Made by a program: the position numbers and the translations under genes. 64,000 nucleotides of DNA. It comes from Caballeronia pedi (GTDB taxonomy: Bacteria > Pseudomonadota > Gammaproteobacteria > Burkholderiales > Burkholderiaceae). Shown here piece after piece: positions 52,620 to 60,293 of the stretch; the first letter of the stretch is position 1; every line of letters begins with the position of its first letter. The stretch is from positions 372,001 to 436,000 of the forward strand of contig NZ_FCOE02000002.1 of assembly GCF_001544915.2 (NCBI RefSeq). The letters are read 5' to 3'. The notes beneath the pieces are model-generated. The model did not search any database. It was not told the origin of the DNA and was given only the letters and a program-made list of their open reading frames with translations.

Positions 52620-54359
52620 TCAGGTGCGATCGAGCGCGAACACATAGAGCGTGCCTCCGCGCGGGACCTTGTCGGCGGCCTTCGCCATCGGGCCGCCCCA
52701 GATCGGATTCGCGCCGCCGTAACCCGCGAGTATCGCGACGTATTCCTTACCGTCGATCTCATACACTGAAGGCTGCGCGATGATTCCGCTCGCGAGCTTG
52801 GGGCTTTGCCACAAAACCTTGCCGGTCTTTTCGTCGAACGCATAGAGATGGCCGTCGAGCGAGCCGCTGAATGCGAGACCGCCCGCCGTCGTCGCGACGC
52901 CGCCGTTCCACGGCAGCTTGCTCCAGTGGCTCCAGACCTTCTTGCCGGTATCGACATCGATAGCCTGCAACTCGCCGTAACCCTTGCTGTTGGGCTCAGG
53001 CTTGATCTCGAAGCCTTCGCCGAGATAGGGCAGACCTTCCATGTAGGTCACCGACTTGCCCGACAAGGACATGCACGCATGCAAGGCGGGCACGATCGCG
53101 AGATGCGTTTGCGGATCGTATGAAACGGACCACCAGTTCTTGCCGCCCAGAAAACTCGGACATGTTTCAATGGTCGTGCCCGTCTTCGGATACTTGGACG
53201 CATCCTGAATCGGCTTGCCATCGTCCGTGTAACCCGTGACCGATGTCGCGGTGACGAAGGGCCGTGCATAGATCAGCTTGCCATTGCTGCGATCGATTGC
53301 ATGAAAGAAGCCGTTGCGGTCCGCGTGAATGATCGCATCGTAGTCCTTGCCTTGATACTTGATGTTCGCGAGCACGGGCGTGTTCACGCCGTCATAGTCC
53401 CAGGTGTCATGCGTCGTGTATTGATAGTGCCACTTGAGGTCGCCCGTTTTCGGATCGAGCGCGAGCAGCGAATCGGAATAGAGATTGTCGCCGGGACGGA
53501 GATCCGCGAGCCATGGTCCCGGGTTGCCGACGCCCCAGTAGAGGGTCTTGCTCGCGGCATCATAGGTGCCGGTGAGCCATGCGGGTGCGCCGCCATGTTC
53601 CTGCATGCCATCGGGCCAGGTGTTGCCGCCGGGTTCCTTCGCGCCGGGCACGGTAAAGCGTTTCCACAGCACCTTGCCATCGTTCGGATCGAGTGCCGCG
53701 ATGAAGCCGCGCGCGCCGTACTCGCCACCCGCACTGCCCACGACGAGCGCACCATCCAGCGCGAGCGGCGCAAGCGAGAACGCATAGCCGGTGCCCGGAT
53801 CGAACATCGCCTTCTTCCATACGAGCGCGCCCGTTTGCGCATCGAGCGCGGCCACTTCGCCGTTCAGCATCGCGACATAGACGTTCTTGCCGTATAAGGC
53901 GACACCGCGATTGATCACATCGCAACACGCGGTCTTGAACGACTTTGCGTCGAGATTCGGCTCGTATTTCCAGAGCTGCTTGCCGGTTGCGGCATCGAAG
54001 GCATAGACGTTGTCCTTGGGCGTCGTCACGAACAGAAAGCGTCCGTTGACGATGGGCGTCGCTTCGAAGCCTTGCTGCAGGTCCTTGGGAAACTTGTAGC
54101 TCCATGCCTGCTTCAAGCCCTTCACATTCGTCGTGTCGATCTGCTTGAGCGGTGAGTGGCCGTGACCGTTATACGTGCGGTAGTAGGTGAGCCAACCAGG
54201 ATCGTCCTGCGCGCTGGTGAGACGTTCATAGCTGACCTCCGGATACTGCGCAGGCGTGCCGCTCGCTGCGATGGCCTGATGCTGTGCGAGCGCGAATGAG
54301 GCACTGACACCCGCAGCAAGGGCCGCGATGCGCATTGCCGGACTGAAGCGAATCTTCAT
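52620..54359 (-). CDS. PQQ-dependent alcohol dehydrogenase
   Basis: A 579-residue periplasmic quinoprotein with an N-terminal signal peptide and an eight-bladed propeller made of repeats such as GKQLWKYEP and GALVWKK. The adjacent cysteines of the characteristic disulfide ring are C145-C146 (TACCDVINRG). The catalytic aspartate is D321 in HDTWDYDGVN; a second Asp, D323, follows, as in lanthanide-using enzymes such as XoxF and PedH. No cytochrome domain is attached; electron transfer likely goes to the fusion protein encoded next. AGGAG precedes the ATG at 54359, and a near-consensus sigma-54 promoter sits about 80 bases upstream. The alcohol substrate is unknown. Confidence 0.93.
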   Translation of the reverse strand: MKIRFSPAMRIAALAAGVSASFALAQHQAIAASGTPAQYPEVSYERLTSAQDDPGWLTYYRTYNGHGHSPLKQIDTTNVKGLKQAWSYKFPKDLQQGFEATPIVNGRFLFVTTPKDNVYAFDAATGKQLWKYEPNLDAKSFKTACCDVINRGVALYGKNVYVAMLNGEVAALDAQTGALVWKKAMFDPGTGYAFSLAPLALDGALVVGSAGGEYGARGFIAALDPNDGKVLWKRFTVPGAKEPGGNTWPDGMQEHGGAPAWLTGTYDAASKTLYWGVGNPGPWLADLRPGDNLYSDSLLALDPKTGDLKWHYQYTTHDTWDYDGVNTPVLANIKYQGKDYDAIIHADRNGFFHAIDRSNGKLIYARPFVTATSVTGYTDDGKPIQDASKYPKTGTTIETCPSFLGGKNWWSVSYDPQTHLAIVPALHACMSLSGKSVTYMEGLPYLGEGFEIKPEPNSKGYGELQAIDVDTGKKVWSHWSKLPWNGGVATTAGGLAFSGSLDGHLYAFDEKTGKVLWQSPKLASGIIAQPSVYEIDGKEYVAILAGYGGANPIWGGPMAKAADKVPRGGTLYVFALDRT

Positions 54360-54437
54360 CGTTGTCTCCTGAGTATTATCGGTGCGACGTCTTACTGAAT
54401 CTAGATAGCGATCCGAAACGGTTGCGACGTCATCAAG

Positions 54438-54452
54438 GCAAGTCATGTGCCA
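54438..54452 (-). promoter_or_regulatory. sigma-54 promoter of the PQQ dehydrogenase gene
   Basis: On the minus strand the sequence reads TGGCACATGACTTGC, an exact TGGCAC-N5-TTGC. Transcription would start near 54426, leaving a 67-base leader before the dehydrogenase ATG. The sigma-54 activator gene lies in the same cluster. Confidence 0.8.
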
Positions 54453-54599
54453 TTGGCGATGCATGCGCGTGCGTGCCTTGCCGCATGCGGATCTCATGGA
54501 CGAAGCCATGCACACGCCCGCCATGCGGCGTCGATGTTCGTGTGTTGCATCGTGGAGCAGTGAGACATCTGGCGTGTTGCCCGATGTGACAGTGCGGGT

Positions 54600-54869
54600 T
54601 CAGTCGAGCCAGCCGAGGCGGCGGGCTTCATCGATGAAGCGATACACATCCGCGGCAAGTCCCGATGTGCGGAAGCGTGCTTCAATCTCGCCGATGATGT
54701 CGTCGAGTTCGCGCGTGCCATCGCAGCGCGCGAGTATCTCGCCCGCACTGCGATTGAGTTCGACGCTGCCGCGCGGATGCACGATCTCGCATGTGCTCAT
54801 GTCCGCATGCCAATGCAGCTTCAGTGGCGCGCGCAAGCGTGGCCGCGTAGGCGCAGTCGTGGTGTTCAT
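54600..54869 (-). CDS. pqqD: PqqD, PqqA-binding chaperone of PQQ biosynthesis
   Basis: An 89-residue protein with the PqqD fold, a RiPP recognition element. The family pattern is clear: LKLHWHADMSTCEIVHPRGS, then VELNRSAGEILARCDG and VYRFIDEARRLGWLD. PqqD binds the PqqA peptide and presents it to the radical-SAM enzyme PqqE. It lies 64 bases downstream of pqqA on the same strand, with a hairpin between. pqqB, pqqC and pqqE are not in this window. The ribosome-binding site is weak. Confidence 0.9.
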   Translation of the reverse strand: MNTTTAPTRPRLRAPLKLHWHADMSTCEIVHPRGSVELNRSAGEILARCDGTRELDDIIGEIEARFRTSGLAADVYRFIDEARRLGWLD

Positions 54870-54892
54870 GTGGAGCAGAAGGAAGGGGACGT

Positions 54893-54915
54893 GCCCGGGT
54901 TCGATCGACCCGGGC
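54893..54915 (-). promoter_or_regulatory. hairpin between pqqA and pqqD
   Basis: GCCCGGGT and ACCCGGGC flank a TCGATCG loop, and three further base pairs extend the stem. On the minus strand it follows the pqqA stop by 18 bases. No T-run follows, so it is better read as a partial barrier or mRNA-stabilising structure that raises pqqA over pqqD than as a full terminator. Confidence 0.55.
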
Positions 54916-54932
54916 GCGCTTTCATCGCAGCA

Positions 54933-55007
54933 TCAGCGTGTGGCGATATACATCGTGATCTCGAAGCCGAAGCGCAGATCGGTGAAGGCCGGTGTCGTCC
55001 ATTGCAT
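54933..55007 (-). CDS. pqqA: PqqA, PQQ precursor peptide
   Basis: A 24-residue peptide: [20 protein letters not shown] followed by IATR. It has the conserved Glu and Tyr spaced by three residues (EITMY) that are cross-linked and trimmed to make PQQ, and the usual [11 protein letters not shown] leader. The start at 55007 is favoured because AGGAG ends six bases before it; an ATG at 55013 directly touches the Shine-Dalgarno. A sigma-54 promoter lies 63 bases upstream. Confidence 0.92.
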   Translation of the reverse strand: MQWTTPAFTDLRFGFEITMYIATR

Positions 55008-55069
55008 GTTCATCTCCTGGATGATGTTCGAGTGAGATCGCGAACCGTTTCGCAATCGGACCTCGAAAA

Positions 55070-55084
55070 TGCAAGCTCCGTGCC
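55070..55084 (-). promoter_or_regulatory. sigma-54 promoter of pqqA-pqqD
   Basis: On the minus strand GGCACGGAGCTTGCA matches the -24/-12 consensus except for the first T, with the required ten-base spacing between GG and GC. Transcription would start near 55059, about 52 bases before the pqqA start. Confidence 0.75.
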
Positions 55085-55168
55085 TTCGATGAATCGACCG
55101 TGCATGTGCACGCTGCGGGCTTTCAGTTCGGTTTCGATGATGCGTGGCTATGGTGACCGCGCTGTGCC

Positions 55169-55223
55169 TGTTCGGAACAAGGGTGTAGCGAAGTGGAACA
55201 ACTCATTGCTCCATCGTTGAACA
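55169..55223. promoter_or_regulatory. candidate enhancer sites for the sigma-54 activator
   Basis: TGTTCGGAACA at 55169-55179 is a perfect palindrome about 85 bases upstream of the pqqA -24 box, the usual distance for an activator site. Half-sites GGAACA (55195-55200) and TTGAACA (55217-55223) follow, the last inside the 3' end of the activator gene. Confidence 0.45.
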
Positions 55224-57146
55224 GGCGGGCATCTTGCGATAGATCGTATTGCGTGACACTCCCAGCGCGCGTGCAGCGGCCGAGACATTGCCACGATGCC
55301 GCGCGAGCGCCGCCGCGATCACGGATGCTGTGACTTCCTGAAGACGCCCTGATGCAAGCGCCGATGGAACGCATGCTTCAGACAGGCCCTGCGCGCCGAC
55401 ACGAGTGTCCTCGAAGAAATCTTCCGGTAGATGTTCCCGACGGATGCAGCCATCGTCATCCACCATCGCGGCCGCCGTGCGCAGCAGATTGCACAGTTGC
55501 CTGAAGTTGCCGGGCCACGCATAGCACTCGAAGAGCGCCATCACTTCATCGTCGATCGACAGGGACATGCAGCACGCTTCATCGGCGCTCACGGCATGCA
55601 GCATCTTCGTGATGACGGTCGCGAGGTCGGTGCGTTCGCGCAACGGCGGCAGCTTCACGACGAGTCCATTCAAACGGTAATAGAGGTCCTCGCGAAAGCG
55701 GTTCTGTTCGATCATCTCGCGCAGATTGCGGTGCGTCGCGCAGATGATGGCGACATCGACCGGTATCGATTTGCTCGAACCGAGCGGATCGACGACGCGT
55801 TCCTGCAGCACGCGCAGCAGGCGCACTTGCAGCGGATACGGCATGTCGCCGATTTCGTCGAGAAAGAGCGTGCCGCCGTTCGCCTGCAAGAGCTTGCCGG
55901 CCGCGCCCTTGCGCCGCGCGCCCGTGAACGCGCCTTCCTCATAACCGAAGAGTTCCGATTCGATCAGGTTCTCCGGAATCGATGCGCAGTTCACCGCGAC
56001 GAACGGCCCCGCGCGGCGCGGTGAATCGCCATGAATGGCCTGCGCGAGCAACTCCTTGCCCGTGCCGGTTTCACCCGTGATGAGGATCGGAATGTCCTTG
56101 CCGATGACCTTGCGCACCTTGCCGATGACAGCGGACACCTTGGTATCGCCGGTGTCGAGCGAGGCGAGCTTCGATGAAGCATCGCGCGTAGACGATGCGC
56201 GCGGCGCGAGTCGGGTCGCGACGGGCGTGGCAGCCATCTCGGCGAGCGGCGCGCGATTCAGGCGCACGCGCGCGCACACGCGTGTGCCGTTGTTGAGGTC
56301 GAGGGGCAGATGCGGCGCGCGGCTCGCATGCGAACGATCGATCAGTTGGGCGCTCGTGAGCCCGAACAGCGACGATAGCGTATGCGCGCGCAGCGAGGAA
56401 AGCGGCAAGCCGAACTGAAACTGCGCGCTGCGGTTGGCCGAGAGAAAGCGTCCATCGCATGTGAAGGCCATGATGCCTTCCATCAATGTGCCGAGAAATT
56501 CGGGGCGGCTGTGAAACGCGATCTGCAGCATGCCCTGAAACGTGCTGGAAAAAAGATGGTTCTCGATCATCTGCACCGACATGCGCGCAAGCGCCATCGT
56601 GTGCCGATGATAGCTGCGATGATCGCCGGTGACGTCGAGCACGCCAATGAGGTCGCCGTATGGATCGAGGATCGGCACGCTGGAACAGGTGAGAAAACGA
56701 TTGGCGGCGAGATAGTGCTGGGCGCCATGCACGACGGTCGGGCAGCGTTCCGCGATCGCCGTGCCGATCGCATTGGTCCCTTGTCGTTCCTCGGCCCAGT
56801 TCGCGCCGGCGCGCAGCGCGACCTTTTCGGCGCGAGCGAGAAAGTCATCGTCGCCCGTCGAATGGAGAATGAGACCTTGAGCGTCGGTCAGCACGATCAT
56901 GCTTTGCGTGTTGACGATTTGTTCGCGCAGCGTTTCCATCACCGGCGTCGCGTGCGCGCACAGCACACGGTTCTGTTCGAGCTTGAGCAGCAGATCGCCT
57001 TCGGTCAGCACGTCGTAGTCGGGCCGTGTCGACGCATTCAGGCCGAAGGTTTCGGAACGCTCGTGCGCCTTGCGGATCGACGGAATGAGCCAGCCGCTCT
57101 CTCGCTCTTCGTGGGTAGTCGCGATCTCGCGGATATCGTCTTGCAT
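55203..57146 (-). CDS. sigma-54-dependent Fis-family transcriptional activator (AcoR-like)
   Basis: A 647-residue enhancer-binding protein. The N-terminal region holds a GAF-type sensor (near residues 60-200, with GANWAEERQGTNAIGTAI typical of AcoR-like proteins). The AAA+ domain has Walker A GETGTGKE, the sigma-54 contact loop GAFTGA and Walker B GGTLFLDEIGD. A Fis-type helix-turn-helix ends the protein (GNVSAAARALGVSRNTIYRK). The start at 57146 follows GGAGGAGAGG. It is the natural activator of the two sigma-54 promoters downstream. AcoR-like proteins often respond to alcohols or ketones, which fits the dehydrogenase target; the ligand is not known. Confidence 0.92.
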   Translation of the reverse strand: MQDDIREIATTHEERESGWLIPSIRKAHERSETFGLNASTRPDYDVLTEGDLLLKLEQNRVLCAHATPVMETLREQIVNTQSMIVLTDAQGLILHSTGDDDFLARAEKVALRAGANWAEERQGTNAIGTAIAERCPTVVHGAQHYLAANRFLTCSSVPILDPYGDLIGVLDVTGDHRSYHRHTMALARMSVQMIENHLFSSTFQGMLQIAFHSRPEFLGTLMEGIMAFTCDGRFLSANRSAQFQFGLPLSSLRAHTLSSLFGLTSAQLIDRSHASRAPHLPLDLNNGTRVCARVRLNRAPLAEMAATPVATRLAPRASSTRDASSKLASLDTGDTKVSAVIGKVRKVIGKDIPILITGETGTGKELLAQAIHGDSPRRAGPFVAVNCASIPENLIESELFGYEEGAFTGARRKGAAGKLLQANGGTLFLDEIGDMPYPLQVRLLRVLQERVVDPLGSSKSIPVDVAIICATHRNLREMIEQNRFREDLYYRLNGLVVKLPPLRERTDLATVITKMLHAVSADEACCMSLSIDDEVMALFECYAWPGNFRQLCNLLRTAAAMVDDDGCIRREHLPEDFFEDTRVGAQGLSEACVPSALASGRLQEVTASVIAAALARHRGNVSAAARALGVSRNTIYRKMPACSTMEQ

Positions 57147-57479
57147 CCTCTCCTCCATGTGCAAGTGCCGGTCGTATCGCCGGATGCGTGAGCGCGGATA
57201 AAAGCAAGTCCTGCGCCAAAGAGCGGCGCGATCATGCGTGTCAGCCAATCGAAAGGATGTCGGTGTCGTCGCGGTGCCGACAGCATCGTGCGTGTTGTGT
57301 TGGCGCGCGTCTGACTCGGTGCATCGATGGAGCGCTTGCATTTGTGTCGACGAGCCCGCCGCATAAAGCTCGCAGCCGACGTAGCGCTCATTGGCATGCA
57401 CGATGCAAAGAACCATGGCGAGCGCACCATACGCTCGATTCAAGCAAATACTTGCTCACGCATCGCAAGGAGAAACCCC
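57147..57479. other. 333-base intergenic region between the activator and the small peptide gene
   Basis: A divergent promoter region. It contains a sigma-54-like sequence at 57392-57406 pointing to the peptide gene. In-frame extensions of both genes reach into it but lack ribosome-binding sites. No separate gene seen. Confidence 0.5.
57392..57406 (+). promoter_or_regulatory. weak sigma-54-like promoter before the small peptide gene
   Basis: TGGCATGCACGATGC keeps GG and GC with ten bases between and matches eight of ten consensus positions. It would start transcription near 57418, 62 bases before the peptide ATG. Confidence 0.35.
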
Positions 57480-57674
57480 ATGGCGCACCTGAAGCTCGAC
57501 GATCTGCAACATGCCGAGGACCTGACCTCTTCCGAGATGTCCCGCATCGTCGGAGGCGACAAGAAAGAGCCGGCCGGCAGGCCGATTCATATCGACGCCA
57601 ATAGCGGCGTGCTGACGTTCAAGGACGGCTCGCAGTGGACGATGGACCTCGACGGCAAGCTGCATCCGCTGTGA
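57480..57674 (+). CDS. small peptide with double-glycine-type leader (possible RiPP or bacteriocin-like precursor)
   Basis: A 64-residue peptide. Residues 1-26 look like a double-glycine leader: LKLDDLQHAEDLTSSEMSRI followed by VGG, with the Leu/Glu spacing typical of leaders removed by C39 peptidase transporters. The remaining 38 residues are hydrophilic and contain no cysteine (VLTFKDGSQWTMDLDGKLHP). AAGGAG at 57467-57472 is well placed, and a strong terminator follows the stop, so the gene is a compact single unit. No exporter, peptidase or modification enzyme is adjacent, although pqqD, a RiPP recognition protein, is 2.6 kb away. Function unknown. Confidence 0.65.
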   Translation: MAHLKLDDLQHAEDLTSSEMSRIVGGDKKEPAGRPIHIDANSGVLTFKDGSQWTMDLDGKLHPL

Positions 57675-57706
57675 CGCGTGGCTTCGGAAGCCGCCTGTGA
57701 GAGGAG

Positions 57707-57743
57707 ACCGGGACGTGCGCTACCTCGTGCGCCCCGGTTTTTT
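57707..57743 (+). terminator. intrinsic terminator of the small peptide gene
   Basis: ACCGGG at 57707-57712 pairs with CCCGGT at 57733-57738 and the stem continues inward with CG and wobble pairs. A run of six T (57738-57743) follows directly. It begins 33 bases after the stop codon. Confidence 0.85.
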
Positions 57744-57789
57744 GCATTCAGAATGCCTGATGGCGTTTTGACTTTTGCGTTCTGAATGC
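57744..57789. repeat. two GCATTC-type palindromes 33 bases apart
   Basis: GCATTCAGAATGC at 57744-57756 is a perfect palindrome with one central base. A second copy with one mismatch, GCGTTCTGAATGC, lies at 57777-57789. The 33-base period is about three helical turns. They lie between the peptide terminator and the stop of the LysE gene. Confidence 0.55.
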
Positions 57790-57793
57790 CGAA

Positions 57794-58438
57794 TTACAAA
57801 CCGGTTCGGCCCGCCGTGAGCACGAGCCGCAAGCCGAGCATCGCGATGACGCCCGACGCAATCCGATCGATCCATTTCTTCGCGCGCAGATACATATCGC
57901 GCGGGCGCGGGCTCGAGAAACCCAGCGCGACGACGGTGTACCAGCCTGTCTCGATCGCGAAGACCATCGGCGGCAGCACAAAATAGCACCACAGCGGTGG
58001 ATGCTGCGGCAGGAGCGCCGCGAAGATGCTGCCGTACCAGATGGCGGTTTTCGGATTGCTCAGTTGCGTCGTGAGTCCGAGCCAGAATGATTTGCGTGCG
58101 CTTCTCGTGAGCGCGGGCGCATCGTCGCGATTCGGCATGTGCATCGGTTGTACGGCCCCGCGCCAGATCTTCCACGCGATATGGATCAGATACAGGCCGC
58201 CCGCGACCTTCAGCGCGATGTAGAGCCACTCCACGGCGACCAGCAGCGTATAGAGTCCCGCGAGCGCGATGCCGCCGAAGAAGATGCCGCCCACGCCCAT
58301 GCCGAGCGCGGTCGCGAGACCATCGGCGCGCGAGATGCCGATGGCGTTGCGCGCCACGACCACGAAGCTCGGTCCGGGAATCATCGCGCCGAGCAGCAGC
58401 GAGAACAGAATCGCGAGTACGGCGTTCGATGCGGTCAT
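57794..58438 (-). CDS. LysE family translocator
   Basis: A 214-residue, six-helix exporter of the LysE/RhtB family. The N-terminal GAMIPGPSFVVVARNAIG is the signature, and KSFWLGLTTQLSNPKTAIWY is the second conserved block. The family exports amino acids or their derivatives. The start at 58438 follows GGAGAA and gives the standard N-terminus. It converges on the small peptide gene. Palindromic TTTTGCATGC-type sequences lie at 58483-58520 just upstream. Confidence 0.9.
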   Translation of the reverse strand: MTASNAVLAILFSLLLGAMIPGPSFVVVARNAIGISRADGLATALGMGVGGIFFGGIALAGLYTLLVAVEWLYIALKVAGGLYLIHIAWKIWRGAVQPMHMPNRDDAPALTRSARKSFWLGLTTQLSNPKTAIWYGSIFAALLPQHPPLWCYFVLPPMVFAIETGWYTVVALGFSSPRPRDMYLRAKKWIDRIASGVIAMLGLRLVLTAGRTGL

Positions 58439-58482
58439 CGGACTTTCTCCTTCTGTTTGCAGTCGATTGCATGGGGAATGCG

Positions 58483-58520
58483 GCATGCAAAACGCACGAT
58501 TGCATTCAGCATGCATGATG
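58483..58520. repeat. TTTTGCATGC-type and TGCAT-rich sequence upstream of the LysE gene
   Basis: GCATGCAAAA at 58483-58492 is the reverse complement of the motif found at 37355 and 39828. A GCATTC half-site and overlapping TGCATGA/TGCATGA repeats follow. It occupies the promoter position for the LysE gene. Confidence 0.45.
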
Positions 58521-58548
58521 CATGATACGCCCGACGTTTTGCGCTGCT

Positions 58549-60129
58549 TCAGCCGCCGCCGTTCGCGACGCTGTCTTCATGAATCGCGCGATTGCGTCCG
58601 GCGCGTTTCGCGAGATAGAGCGCGGCGTCGGCGCTGTTGAGCAACTTGAGGGCGTCGTCGGCAAGGCGCGGCGAGGCCGTGGCGCAGCCGATGCTGATGG
58701 TCAGTATCCCCTTGGGCGCGGCGCTGTTCGGGATCGCCAGTTCTTCCACCTTCACGCGCAGGCGTTCCGCGAACGTGAACGCGCCGCTCGATGCCGCGCC
58801 TGGCAACACGATCACGAACTCCTCGCCGCCATAGCGCGCAACGATATCGCCGGGCCGCTTCGCGGAATTCTGTATGCAATCGGCCACCGCGATGAGCGCG
58901 TCGTCGCCCATTGCGTGACCGTAGGTGTCGTTGTAGAGCTTGAAGTAATCGACATCGACGAAGAGCGCGGAGAGCGGTTGATCGGCACGCCGCGCACGGC
59001 GCCATTCCTCGTCGAGCCGGCGGTCGAGCGCGCGGCGATTGGAAAGCCCCGTCAGCGCGTCCGTGCCCGCGAGCCGCTGCAGTTTCTCGTGCGCGATCGC
59101 ACGCGAACGCAACGAGATGGCCAGCAGCCACGAGATGACGATGAAGCCGCCGCCGAACATCAGCGTCAGGCCACCGATGACGACGCTGCGTTCACGCCAC
59201 CCACCGAGCACGTCGTCTTCGGCGGGCGCGACTGCCGCGATCAGATGCGTGCCCGGCACGTGCTGGAAAGTGTAGAGCCGTCGTACACCATCGATCGTCG
59301 AGCGGGAGATATAGGAGCCGGAGGGCGCGTCCTTCATCGCGGCGAAGGTTGGCGATTTCGCGACGTATGCAGTCTCATCCGACGGCAACGCCGGCTTGCG
59401 CGCGATCATCACGCCGTCCTGCTGAACGATGAACGCCGAGCCCGACCGGCCGACATTCACGCGCGACAACAAATTCCTGAAGTAGGCGACGTTCAGCGCG
59501 ATGACGGCGACCCCCGCGAACGATCCGTCGGGCGCGTTGATGCGGCGGCTCATCGCGAGCGAGGTCACGCCCTTGCGCAGTCGCGACACATAGGGTCCGG
59601 AAATGAAGAGGCTCGCGTCGGGGTGTTCGGCATGAGCCTTGAAGTAGTCGCGATCGTTGAAGAGGAGATCGGCATGCTGCGAAGGATCGCGTTCGATCAC
59701 GATGCGTCCTTCGCGATCCATGACGAACGCGCCGCCGACATAGGTCATTCCGGTGGCGCCATCGAACAGAACGAGCTTGCGCAGATCGGGAGGAAGCGCC
59801 ATCACGGCGGGGTTTTGCGCGCCGCTCACGATGGTGCGCAGCGACAGGTCGATCGCTTCGGCGTTGCGGGCGATATCCGCGCTCAGGGTCGCGACGAGAT
59901 TGGCCGACGCCTGATGCGCGTTCTGCAACGCCTGCGCGCGTCCCTGCCAGAGCGCGGCGAACGACAGCACCGCCATGGAAATGGCGATGGCGGTACCGAT
60001 GAGTCCGGCGAGCACCGGAAACCGCGAGAACGCTTCGGCGAAGCGCATCGCGGCGGAGTTGTTGCGTCGCATCAGCCGGCGGCTCATCACGCGTCCGGTC
60101 TTGCGAACGGCCTTCAAACTGGCGGGCAT
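58549..60129 (-). CDS. diguanylate cyclase with periplasmic dCACHE-like sensor
   Basis: A 526-residue membrane-bound cyclase. An N-terminal membrane helix (LIGTAIAISMAVLSFAALW), a periplasmic sensor of about 240 residues related to dCACHE domains, a second helix (VIGGLTLMFGGGFIVISWLL) and a GGDEF domain follow in order. The active site is GGEEF at 434-438, and the inhibitory site RPGD at 425-428 is intact, so product inhibition by c-di-GMP is expected. It should make c-di-GMP in response to a small extracellular ligand. It appears monocistronic. Confidence 0.93.
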   Translation of the reverse strand: MPASLKAVRKTGRVMSRRLMRRNNSAAMRFAEAFSRFPVLAGLIGTAIAISMAVLSFAALWQGRAQALQNAHQASANLVATLSADIARNAEAIDLSLRTIVSGAQNPAVMALPPDLRKLVLFDGATGMTYVGGAFVMDREGRIVIERDPSQHADLLFNDRDYFKAHAEHPDASLFISGPYVSRLRKGVTSLAMSRRINAPDGSFAGVAVIALNVAYFRNLLSRVNVGRSGSAFIVQQDGVMIARKPALPSDETAYVAKSPTFAAMKDAPSGSYISRSTIDGVRRLYTFQHVPGTHLIAAVAPAEDDVLGGWRERSVVIGGLTLMFGGGFIVISWLLAISLRSRAIAHEKLQRLAGTDALTGLSNRRALDRRLDEEWRRARRADQPLSALFVDVDYFKLYNDTYGHAMGDDALIAVADCIQNSAKRPGDIVARYGGEEFVIVLPGAASSGAFTFAERLRVKVEELAIPNSAAPKGILTISIGCATASPRLADDALKLLNSADAALYLAKRAGRNRAIHEDSVANGGG

Positions 60130-60293
60130 TCAGGTTCTCCGCATGACGCCATTCCCGCACGACCGGGCACGCCATCGCTGTGCGACGCCACCTCGCATTG
60201 CGTCGAAAACTCCGTGATTCATGGGTCGAAATGCATTCGCGTTTCCGATTGTAGTCGGTCGCACCGCTTTGTTTCAGCACGGACGTCCGCGAA

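Noticed and set aside
54893-54915. Hairpin after pqqA read as an intrinsic terminator
   Set aside because: It lacks a downstream T-run on the transcribed strand; kept as a hairpin only.
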